Assembly (NCBI RefSeq): GCF_002848135.1
Contig: NZ_PKGB01000017.1
Span: 1 to 46,170, forward strand
DNA: 46,170 bases
From: Hydrogenovibrio sp. SC-1
GTDB lineage: Bacteria > Pseudomonadota > Gammaproteobacteria > Thiomicrospirales > Thiomicrospiraceae
Direction of reading: 5' to 3'
Part shown: piece by piece, positions 39,125 through 46,170 of the stretch
Layout: each line of letters begins with the position of its first letter
Position numbering within the stretch: the first letter of the stretch is position 1
The notes under the pieces: generated by a model
Database searches by the model: none
Told to the model about the DNA's origin: nothing
The model's input: the letters and a program-made list of their open reading frames with translations, nothing else
Position numbers and translations under genes: made by a program

Positions 39125-41787
39125 AACTCGATGGCCTCTAACAGGGCATCTTGCAACTCCATTTGTTTGTGTCGTAGATGTAGACTGTCTTCATTGGTCG
39201 AGCTAATAATAAACGTATCTTCAGCCTTTTCTCCAACCGTATTAATTTTTGCATCATAAACCCGAATTTGGCATTGTCGGAATGCCATGCCGATTTTGGC
39301 AAGCAATCCCGGAATGTCTTTGGTGTGAATCGTTAATTCAATCAGTTGGTCGGTCAGCGTATCAAAACTAATCTCAGTGGGGGTTTCAAAACACCGGATT
39401 CGTCGTGGTTCCGGTTGGCTGGATGGTAAGAAATCTTCTGTTAGGTAGAGTTGATACTTTAAGGTTTCTTCAATGTCGTTCAATACGCTCTCATCCGTAA
39501 TACTTTTACTGTCAGCGTCCAGGCAATAGATAATGACCAGCGTCATGTCATCTTCTCCTGAATAAATTTTAGCTTCAACAATATTTAAGTTGAGCTTGTC
39601 TAAGATCTGAGAGAATTGAGCAAAGAGATAATCTCGGTCATGCATAAAGATGATGATTTCAGTCGCACCCCGAGATGTGGTGGGTTGTACCTGAATATTA
39701 ATGGCATCATGGTTTTTGTCGTAGAGTCCACGAGTAATGCGTGCAATTTCAGCGACACTTTGACGATTAAAAAAGTCCGTTTTTTCAAAAGCATGCCAAA
39801 AGGATTGAAATTCGCTGGGGGATAGGCCGCGTTTTTTGAGTTGCTCGCTGGCTTTCTCTTTATTGTAAATGGCTTGTTTGATTCGGTCTTTTGGCTGGTT
39901 GGAAGTGGCATCCAGCGCTTTGCTAGTGTTGTTGTATAGTTGTAAAAACAGTTGGTTTTTCCAGTCATTCCAGACTTCTTCTGAGGTCGAGCGAACATCT
40001 GCCAGTGTTAATAGATATAAATGATCTAAGCGCGCTTGTGATCCCACTTTTTTGGCGAACTGTTGAATGACTTGTGGGTCAGAAAGGTCTTTCTTTTGTG
40101 CGACATAGGAAAAATCAAGGTGACGAAGTACCAGCCAACTTAACAACTCTGAGTCATTTTTGTTTAGGTTATGTTTATGAGCAAATTCCTTAGCATCAAC
40201 GGCCCCCAATTTTTCATGTGCGCCATTTCGACCTTTGGCGATATCATGAAATAACCCCGCCAATAATAAGATTTCGGGTTTGCACAATTGTTGAGAAACT
40301 TGGTGTGCCGTCGGAAATTCATAAGCAAATTTTTTGATAAAGAATCGCCTTAGGTTACGGATGACTAGCATGGTGTGCTCATCCACGGTATAGGCATGGA
40401 AGATATTAAACTGCATCAAGCCGGTAATTTTTTGAAAGGCGGGCAGGTAAGCTCCTAAGATGCCATAGGCGTACATTCGTTTTAGCGCCGCATTGACGCC
40501 TTTTCGTTGTCGGAATAGTTCAATAAATAAGGCTTTATTGATGGGGTCTGAACGAAATTGGTCGTCAATCAGGTGTAGGTTGTCACGAATCAACCGAATG
40601 GTGCGCGAGCGAATACCTTCGATCATCTGGTCATAGTTTTCGATGATAATAAAAACCTCTAACAGCGCCGTTGGGTTCTTAACAAACAGGTTTTCCTTAA
40701 TGACATCCAAATATTGGTTTACCAAGCGAAATCTCGGGTTGATTTGCTGAATATGGTCTTCTTCAAAGTGATAGATATCTTCTCTAAAGTGTTGAAGTAG
40801 AATCTCGTTTAAGCGTGCAATAATATGAACTTTTTGATAATAGGGTTTCATATAGGCTTCAACCGATTTAACCATATCAACTTCTGTTTCATCGTCAGTG
40901 TAAACCGGCGTGGCTAGCTGTTGTTGATGGTCAAACAGTAGGCGGTTTTCATTCCGTTTTTTTAGACGATGCAGAGCAAACCGGATTCGATTGAGGTAGT
41001 GATAGGCTGATTGAATTTCTTTGAACTCTTTTAAAGAAATAAAATTGTGCTGCAATAATTCTTGAAGCGTATCCGCTCCGAAGTGCCGTTTGGCAACCCA
41101 TAAAATGGTTTGAATATCTCTGAGCCCACCCGGGCTTTCTTTAATATTAGGTTCGAGTTGGTGTAAGGTGTTGTGATAACGCTTATGTCGTGCCTTTTGT
41201 TCTTCTAGCTTGGCAGTAAAAAACGCATGACTGGGCCAAAATGACTTTAAATTAAAGACGTTTTGTAGCGATAAAAATGAATCAAAACAGCCGGTTAGCC
41301 AACGAGATTCTAGTAAACTGGTAGCCGTGGTAATATCGGATTTTCCATCTTGAATACATTGTTCTAAGGTGCGAACAGCGTGACCGACTTCAAACCCCAT
41401 ATCCCAAAGATAGGTAATAAAATCCGAAATTTTGCTTTGATAGTTTTCTGCTTGCTCACTGAGTATCAATAGATCAATGTCAGAATAAGGTTGCAACTCG
41501 CCACGACCATAGCCACCAATGGCAATCAGTGAAAGTTTTTCCGAATCGTTTTTGCTAAAAAAATGAAACCAGATTTTCTTTAGCAGTTGGTCGATGAAAG
41601 AGGTTCTTTCCGTTAATAGGGTTGAAACCGCTTCCCCTTGATCAAACTTAATAAACTGTTGTTCATTAAAGTCGGTAAGCAGTTTTCTACCACTGATAAG
41701 CGAAGCAGACTGATTTCCTTGATCTAGGTGATAGACGAAATTATTTGGTGTGTCGGCAGTTTGGTTTGCAGTGTCAGTAGCGGTCAT
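39121..41787 (-). CDS. glnD: bifunctional uridylyltransferase/uridylyl-removing enzyme
   Basis: 888 residues, close to E. coli GlnD (890). It senses glutamine and modifies PII proteins. The N-terminal nucleotidyltransferase domain has IGGYGRGELQPYSDIDLLIL; the central HD domain has LAGLFHDIAKGRNGAHEKLG; two C-terminal ACT domains (starting RGATEIIIFMHDRDYLF and ELTIHTKDIPGLLAKIGMAF) bind glutamine. map lies 11 bases upstream on the same strand, giving the common map-glnD arrangement. Confidence 0.94.
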   Translation of the reverse strand: MTATDTANQTADTPNNFVYHLDQGNQSASLISGRKLLTDFNEQQFIKFDQGEAVSTLLTERTSFIDQLLKKIWFHFFSKNDSEKLSLIAIGGYGRGELQPYSDIDLLILSEQAENYQSKISDFITYLWDMGFEVGHAVRTLEQCIQDGKSDITTATSLLESRWLTGCFDSFLSLQNVFNLKSFWPSHAFFTAKLEEQKARHKRYHNTLHQLEPNIKESPGGLRDIQTILWVAKRHFGADTLQELLQHNFISLKEFKEIQSAYHYLNRIRFALHRLKKRNENRLLFDHQQQLATPVYTDDETEVDMVKSVEAYMKPYYQKVHIIARLNEILLQHFREDIYHFEEDHIQQINPRFRLVNQYLDVIKENLFVKNPTALLEVFIIIENYDQMIEGIRSRTIRLIRDNLHLIDDQFRSDPINKALFIELFRQRKGVNAALKRMYAYGILGAYLPAFQKITGLMQFNIFHAYTVDEHTMLVIRNLRRFFIKKFAYEFPTAHQVSQQLCKPEILLLAGLFHDIAKGRNGAHEKLGAVDAKEFAHKHNLNKNDSELLSWLVLRHLDFSYVAQKKDLSDPQVIQQFAKKVGSQARLDHLYLLTLADVRSTSEEVWNDWKNQLFLQLYNNTSKALDATSNQPKDRIKQAIYNKEKASEQLKKRGLSPSEFQSFWHAFEKTDFFNRQSVAEIARITRGLYDKNHDAINIQVQPTTSRGATEIIIFMHDRDYLFAQFSQILDKLNLNIVEAKIYSGEDDMTLVIIYCLDADSKSITDESVLNDIEETLKYQLYLTEDFLPSSQPEPRRIRCFETPTEISFDTLTDQLIELTIHTKDIPGLLAKIGMAFRQCQIRVYDAKINTVGEKAEDTFIISSTNEDSLHLRHKQMELQDALLEAIEF

Positions 41788-41798
41788 AGATGGCTCAA

Positions 41799-42605
41799 TT
41801 ATGGAAGGACAGGGGTTTCATTAGGTCTTAATGTCAGGACTTCATAGCCCGTTTTGGTCACAGCAATGGTGTGCTCCCATTGTGCAGAGAGTTTACGGTC
41901 TACCGTTTTAACTGGGAAAATGGTGTTGTTAGGGTGCTTTTTATTGGGCCCCAAGGTTTTAACGTGATGGCTGCCTTGGTTAATCATCGGTTCAATAGTA
42001 AACACCATGCCTTCTTGGAGTACGGTTTGCTTAAGTTCCGGTGATGTGTAGTGCATGACTTGTGGTGCTTCGTGAAAGTCGGCACCGATGCCATGACCAC
42101 AATATTCTCTCACCACTGAAAAATGGTTTTTGTGAGCATGGTTTTCAATGGCTTCAGCAATATCGAATAGAGTTGCTTTGGGCTTAACGGCTTCAATGCC
42201 AAGCCAAAGACATTCGTGAGCAACCTGACAGAGTTTATGTGCGAAGGGTTTTACTTTTCCGACTTCGTACATCATGCTGTTGTCGCCATGGTAGCCATCT
42301 TTTATGACAGTGACGTCAATATTAACAATGTCTCCATTCTTGAGTTTTTTGTCAAAGTCGGGGATTCCATGACAAACCACATCATTTACCGAAATGCAGC
42401 TTTCTGCTGGAAACCCATGATAATCGAGCGTTGCAGCCGTAACGTGTTGCTGTTCAGTCATGTATTTTGCCATAATGGCATTGAGCTCTCCCGTGGTCAC
42501 GCCAGGCTTGACATAAGGTTCAATCATCACCAAGACATCAGCAGCGAGTTTGCCTGCAATTCTAAGTTTTTCAAGTTCTTGGGATGTTTTGATTTTAATT
42601 GTCAT
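41799..42605 (-). CDS. map: methionine aminopeptidase type I
   Basis: 268 residues. DYHGFPAESCISVNDVVCHG and DFDKKLKNGDIVNIDVTVIK carry the first metal aspartates, and EYCGHGIGADFHEAPQVMHY, EGMVFTIEPMI and AQWEHTIAVT the remaining ligands (H, E, E). It removes the initiator methionine from new proteins. It is transcribed away from rpsB, as in many proteobacteria (rpsB and map divergent), and precedes glnD by 11 bases. Confidence 0.94.
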   Translation of the reverse strand: MTIKIKTSQELEKLRIAGKLAADVLVMIEPYVKPGVTTGELNAIMAKYMTEQQHVTAATLDYHGFPAESCISVNDVVCHGIPDFDKKLKNGDIVNIDVTVIKDGYHGDNSMMYEVGKVKPFAHKLCQVAHECLWLGIEAVKPKATLFDIAEAIENHAHKNHFSVVREYCGHGIGADFHEAPQVMHYTSPELKQTVLQEGMVFTIEPMINQGSHHVKTLGPNKKHPNNTIFPVKTVDRKLSAQWEHTIAVTKTGYEVLTLRPNETPVLP

Positions 42606-42664
42606 AGCTATTGGTGTCCATATAAGTTGATTGTCCTAAATGCATGGATTTTAGGAAAATAAAG

Positions 42665-42828
42665 TTGCTTGGAAGGCGTGTTTATGATATAAATGCGCCG
42701 CCTTTTAAATGAAGGCTATTTTAACAGAAAACCACACACTTGCCGAGACAACAAGCGGGGTGCCACAAAATAAAGCGTGGTTCGCTTGTTGGGTAAGTGG
42801 AGGCTTAACCCAATAAATGGAGAAAATC
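42665..42828 (+). promoter_or_regulatory. rpsB promoter and structured S2 leader
   Basis: TTGCTT (42665-42670), 17 bases and TATAAA (42688-42693) form the promoter. The ~135-base leader folds: CACTTGCC (42737-42744) with GGTAAGTG (42792-42799) as outer stem, and CAACAAGCG (42749-42757) with CGCTTGTTG (42783-42791) as inner stem, capped by a TGCCAC/GTGGTT element. This matches the layout of gammaproteobacterial rpsB leaders through which protein S2 represses rpsB-tsf. Confidence 0.7.
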
Positions 42829-43563
42829 ATGGCAAAAGTTACTATGCGCCAAATGCTAGAAGCCGGTGTTCACTTTGGACATCAGAAGCGCTACTGGAAC
42901 CCAAAAATGTCACAGTATATTTTTGGTGAACGTAATAAGATTCATATCGTTAACTTAGAAAAATCCCTACCATTATTTAATGATGCTTTGAACTTTATCG
43001 GCGGCATTGCTGCTAAAAAAGGGACTGTGTTATTTGTTGGTACTAAGCGTGCTGCAAGCGATTTGGTTGCACAAGAAGCGACTCGTTGTGGTATGCCTTA
43101 TGTTAACCATCGTTGGTTAGGTGGTATGTTGACTAACTTCAAAACCATCAAACAGTCTATTAAGAATTTGAAAGATTTAGAGGTTCAAGAACAAGATGGA
43201 ACCTTTGAAAAGATTACCAAAAAAGAAGCGTTAATGCGTTCGCGTCAAAAAGCGAAGCTAGAGCTTTCTTTGGGTGGGATCAAGGATATGCGTGCTATGC
43301 CAGATGCGATTTTCATTATTGATACGGGTAATGAAAAAATTGCTATTCAGGAAGCAAAAAACCTAGGTATTCCGGTAGTTGGTGTTGTTGATACCAATAA
43401 TGATCCAAGCGGGATTGATTATGTTATTCCTGGAAATGATGATGCTGTTCGTGCAGTTTCACTTTACCTAGCGGCTGCTGCAGATGCGGTCAATGAAGGT
43501 AAAGGGTCTATTACCACCGCTGCTGACAGTGATGAGTTTGTGGAAGAAAAAGCAGAAGCTTAA
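42829..43563 (+). CDS. rpsB: 30S ribosomal protein S2
   Basis: 244 residues from the ATG at 42829 ([20 protein letters not shown]) behind [17 protein letters not shown] and [10 protein letters not shown] with [16 protein letters not shown] and [15 protein letters not shown] are the standard S2 blocks. An in-frame start four codons upstream lacks a ribosome site. S2 binds the 30S late and autoregulates through the leader upstream. Confidence 0.97.
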   Translation: MAKVTMRQMLEAGVHFGHQKRYWNPKMSQYIFGERNKIHIVNLEKSLPLFNDALNFIGGIAAKKGTVLFVGTKRAASDLVAQEATRCGMPYVNHRWLGGMLTNFKTIKQSIKNLKDLEVQEQDGTFEKITKKEALMRSRQKAKLELSLGGIKDMRAMPDAIFIIDTGNEKIAIQEAKNLGIPVVGVVDTNNDPSGIDYVIPGNDDAVRAVSLYLAAAADAVNEGKGSITTAADSDEFVEEKAEA

Positions 43564-43583
43564 ACTTTTCCGTTTTAAGGTAT

Positions 43584-43608
43584 AAAACACCCAGGCCTGG
43601 TTGTTTTT
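43584..43608 (+). terminator. CCAGGCCTGG palindrome, copy 10, between rpsB and tsf
   Basis: AAAACACCCAGGCCTGGTTG followed by TTTTT. Apart from one C-T mismatch the arms pair over ~11 bases and end in a T-run. It has the shape of an intrinsic terminator placed between rpsB and tsf, so it may attenuate tsf transcription. Confidence 0.7.
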
Positions 43609-43685
43609 ACTTCACAGCAGAGCATTGTGAGGTTTGAACGCTGGGCTTTTCAATTTTGATTAGTATTAATATTTGAGGTTTGAAT

Positions 43686-44570
43686 ATGGCAGTTACAGCA
43701 TCAATGGTAAAACAATTGCGCGAAATGACAGGCGCAGGGATGATGGATTGTAAAAAAGCACTCGGTGAAACCGATGGCAATATGGACGATGCAGTTGAAT
43801 TTCTTCGCAAAAAAGGGATGGCTGGCGCTGATAAGAAAGCAGGCAGAACGGCTGCTGAAGGCGTTGTTGCAATCGCTATTGCTGATGACAAGAAAAAAGC
43901 CGCTATCGTTGAAGTGAATTGTGAAACAGATTTCGTTGCCAAAGGGGATGAATTTAAGACGTTTGCTGACGAAGTGGCTCAAATTGTTCTAAACACTAAC
44001 TGTGTTGATGTTGAAGCAATTTTGAATGAGAAAATGGCCAGTGGTCAAACGATTGATGAAAGACGTCGTGAAATGGTTGGTAAGATCGGTGAAAATATGA
44101 CTATCCGTCGTGCAGAATTGGTTGAGACTTCAGGTCAAATCGGTCAATATCAGCATGGTGAAAAAATTGGTGTTGTCGTTGCGATGGAAGGTGGTGATGA
44201 TGCGCTAATTCGTGATGTCGCGATGCATGTTGCCGCTGCTAAGCCTTCTGCTGTTTCTGCTGATGATGTTGATCAAGAAATGGTTGAAAAAGAGCGTAAG
44301 TTCCAGATTGAGCAAGCCCAGGATTCTGGTAAGCCAGCTGAAATCATTGAAAAAATGATTGAAGGCCGTATGCGTAAGTATCTTCAAGAAATTACGTTGC
44401 TTGGACAGGCTTTTGTTAAGGACCCAGATCAAACGGTAGAAAAACTGTTAAAAGCGTCAGATGCTTCAGTTAATAGCTTTGTAAGACTAGAAGTCGGAGA
44501 AGGTATTGAGATTGAAGAAACTAACTTTGCTGATGAAGTCGCGGCAGCGGCAGCAGCCGTTAAAGGTTAA
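43686..44570 (+). CDS. tsf: elongation factor Ts
   Basis: 294 residues from the ATG at 43686 behind GAGG. MVKQLREMTGAGMMDCKKAL is the UBA-like N-terminal domain, then GRTAAEGVVAIAI and VEVNCETDFVAKGDEFKTFA, the core motifs that contact EF-Tu. EF-Ts recycles EF-Tu from GDP to GTP. It is preceded by the palindrome terminator after rpsB and followed by a strong terminator. Confidence 0.97.
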   Translation: MAVTASMVKQLREMTGAGMMDCKKALGETDGNMDDAVEFLRKKGMAGADKKAGRTAAEGVVAIAIADDKKKAAIVEVNCETDFVAKGDEFKTFADEVAQIVLNTNCVDVEAILNEKMASGQTIDERRREMVGKIGENMTIRRAELVETSGQIGQYQHGEKIGVVVAMEGGDDALIRDVAMHVAAAKPSAVSADDVDQEMVEKERKFQIEQAQDSGKPAEIIEKMIEGRMRKYLQEITLLGQAFVKDPDQTVEKLLKASDASVNSFVRLEVGEGIEIEETNFADEVAAAAAAVKG

Positions 44571-44624
44571 GCGTTTTGTTTTCAAGTGCGTTCTTAGGTG
44601 AACGGTCTTGATCAAATCGAAAAG

Positions 44625-44659
44625 AAGCCATGATAGAAAACCTATCGTGGCTTTTTTTT
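44625..44659 (+). terminator. intrinsic terminator after tsf
   Basis: AAGCCATGATAG and CTATCGTGGCTT pair over 12 positions with one GU, around a five-base loop, and are followed by eight T. It is the strongest terminator of the window and separates rpsB-tsf from pyrH-frr. Confidence 0.9.
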
Positions 44660-44748
44660 AACTAAAAAGTGAATAACAGCTGGGTTTTATTCAATTTGAT
44701 GGTATGGTTCTCTTTAAATTGAATGATCGATTATAGAAGGTGGTCAAA

Positions 44749-45459
44749 ATGGCATTAAAATATCGTCGAGTGTTACTGAAGTTTAGTGGTGAAGCTTTAA
44801 TGGGGCCAGGAGATTTTGGTCTTGATGCCGCAACATTACGAAAAGTAGTTTTTGAAGTCAAGGCGTTGCATGATTTAGGGGTTGAAGTCGGATTGGTTGT
44901 GGGCGGTGGCAATATCTTTAGAGGGGCCCAGATTCAAGGTGCCGGTATTCAGCGTACGACGGGCGATCATATGGGAATGATGGCAACAGTGATTAATGCC
45001 TTAGCCTTGCGCGATGTGATTGAAGATATTGGCTTATCTGCGGTTATCTATTCGGCGATGTCGATAGAAGGTGTCTCACATGGGTTTAATGCTAATCATG
45101 TTAAAAAAGGGTTGGCGACTGGTCAGATTGCCATTTTTGCTGCGGGTACAGGCAGTCCTTTTTTTACAACGGATACTGCAGCAGCCCTGAGAGGGATTGA
45201 AATTGATGCGGATATCGTTTTAAAGGCCACGAAGGTGGATGGTATTTATACGGCTGATCCTTCAAGAGATGCTAATGCCACCCGCTTGGTTGAGTTGAGT
45301 TATGATGATGTTATTCAGAAGAATCTACAGGTGATGGATATGACGGCGTTTGTGTTGTGTCGAGACCATCAAATGCCGATCCGAGTTTTTGATATGTTTA
45401 AAAAAGACGCGGTTATCCGGATTGTTCAAGGTGAAGATGAAGGCACGTTAGTGCATTAA
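44749..45459 (+). CDS. pyrH: uridylate kinase
   Basis: 236 residues from the ATG at 44749 (MALKYRRVLLKFSGEAL) behind AAGGTGG. LKFSGEALMG binds ATP, VGLVVGGGNIFRG the phosphate, and AAGTGSPFFTTDTAAALRGI is the UMP-binding amino-acid-kinase loop. VDGIYTADPSRD follows. It phosphorylates UMP to UDP. frr follows after 22 bases. Confidence 0.96.
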   Translation: MALKYRRVLLKFSGEALMGPGDFGLDAATLRKVVFEVKALHDLGVEVGLVVGGGNIFRGAQIQGAGIQRTTGDHMGMMATVINALALRDVIEDIGLSAVIYSAMSIEGVSHGFNANHVKKGLATGQIAIFAAGTGSPFFTTDTAAALRGIEIDADIVLKATKVDGIYTADPSRDANATRLVELSYDDVIQKNLQVMDMTAFVLCRDHQMPIRVFDMFKKDAVIRIVQGEDEGTLVH

Positions 45460-45481
45460 TTGAAAGCTAAGGAAAAAAGAA

Positions 45482-46039
45482 ATGTTAGAAGCCATATTTG
45501 AAGATGCTGCGAGCCGAATGCATAAATCGGTTGAAAATTTAGAGTCAAATTTTGCCAAAATTCGTACAGGACGTGCGCACCCGAGTATTTTGGATTCCAT
45601 TAAAGTTGATTATTACGGTTCGGATGTTCCGATTAGTCAGGTGGCCAATGTCAATGTTGAGGATGCTCGTACTTTAACGGTTCAGCCATGGGAGCACTCA
45701 ATGGTGTCCGTTGTTGAAAAGGCGATTATGACGTCTGACTTGGGGGTAAACCCAGTGACAAACGGTAATCTAATGCGGATTCCCATGCCGCCTTTGACTG
45801 AAGAACGTCGTAAAGAATTTATTAAATTAGCACGATCTGAAGCTGAGCAAACCAAAGTGGCTATTCGGAATATTCGTCGTGATGCGAATGCCGATTTTAA
45901 GGGTTTGAACAAAGATAAAGACATTACCGATGATGAATTACGTCAGGCAGAAGATCGTATTCAGAAAGTGACTGATACGCATGTTTCTGAGGTAGATCAA
46001 ATGCTTAAAGTCAAAGAAGAAAGTTTGATGGAAATTTAA
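45482..46039 (+). CDS. frr: ribosome recycling factor
   Basis: 185 residues, exactly the usual length. [20 protein letters not shown] opens the helical bundle, then SKVDYYG-type [20 protein letters not shown] and [20 protein letters not shown], then the C-terminal helix with [20 protein letters not shown]. It splits the terminated ribosome with EF-G. uppS, the usual next gene, does not follow; a terminator does. Confidence 0.96.
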   Translation: MLEAIFEDAASRMHKSVENLESNFAKIRTGRAHPSILDSIKVDYYGSDVPISQVANVNVEDARTLTVQPWEHSMVSVVEKAIMTSDLGVNPVTNGNLMRIPMPPLTEERRKEFIKLARSEAEQTKVAIRNIRRDANADFKGLNKDKDITDDELRQAEDRIQKVTDTHVSEVDQMLKVKEESLMEI

Positions 46040-46111
46040 GCTGAAATTGTTTTGTTTTTGCGGCATAATTACGGGTTATGTCGTCATCTTCAGGATGGTT
46101 TTCTTGAAGAG

Positions 46112-46156
46112 ATAACGGCCTTTCATGGCACTTGCTTTGAGAGGCCGTTTTTGTTT
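46112..46156 (+). terminator. intrinsic terminator after frr
   Basis: AACGGCC (46114-46120) pairs with GGCCGTT (46143-46149) around a 22-base loop and continues into TTTTGTTTGTTT. It closes the pyrH-frr operon. Confidence 0.75.
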
Positions 46157-46170
46157 GTTTCGTTTTAGAG

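Overview
The window looks like a chromosome segment of a sulfur-oxidising marine gammaproteobacterium of the Thiomicrospira / Hydrogenovibrio / Thiomicrorhabdus type. This is an inference from moderate-to-low GC, gene content and protein style; no rRNA or species marker is present. Housekeeping blocks (rimO, trhP-yfhL, cysM, a tolC-like gene, nagZ, murB, dapE/dapD, glnD, map, rpsB-tsf-pyrH-frr) alternate with a large accessory region made of integron gene cassettes.

Layout. (1) 1-2450: a cassette run on the + strand: a partial HEPN-type gene, a membrane protein, an Mrr-like nuclease and a frameshifted PD-(D/E)XK nuclease. The first three are separated by recognisable attC sites. (2) 2.6-8.1 kb: core genes rimO, a DNA-deoxyinosine glycosylase, trhP-yfhL, a HopJ-family gene and an LRR-protein kinase. 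(3) 8.2-20.7 kb: a composite integron region in which every cassette gene is on the - strand. It carries at least ten attC sites of varying quality, at least one attI-like site, and five copies (two well preserved, three decayed) of the first ~40 codons of an integron integrase, all on the + strand. No complete integrase is present. Each remnant sits just upstream of a cassette gene or run, where attI/Pc would lie, so the region looks like several integron heads in series. Cassettes include a TIR-domain protein and a putAbiC-type abortive infection protein, a zinc-peptidase-like protein, an FMN reductase, a lipoprotein with an SRPBCC fold, DUF1801 and PD-(D/E)XK-like proteins, and a 34-residue hydrophobic ORF inside a long inverted repeat that overlaps a tRNA-Leu-like element. 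(4) 20.7-46.2 kb: ordinary chromosome. It holds a GST-like gene, a prenyltransferase, cysM, a CYTH protein, a TolC-like outer-membrane channel, an oligopeptide ABC system interleaved with an L,D-transpeptidase and followed by nagZ (probably murein-peptide recycling), mscS-like, murB, an NSS symporter, the dapE/dapD lysine and peptidoglycan-precursor genes, glnD, map and the rpsB-tsf-pyrH-frr translation block.

A second theme is a 10-bp palindrome, CCAGGCCTGG, with A-rich left and T-rich right flanks. It occurs nine times exactly and three more times with one mismatch. Most copies are between genes and many have the shape of an intrinsic terminator. In three of the integrase remnants the palindrome lies at or near the point where integrase homology ends. 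The palindrome and the repeated integron heads are the two signals most worth following up.
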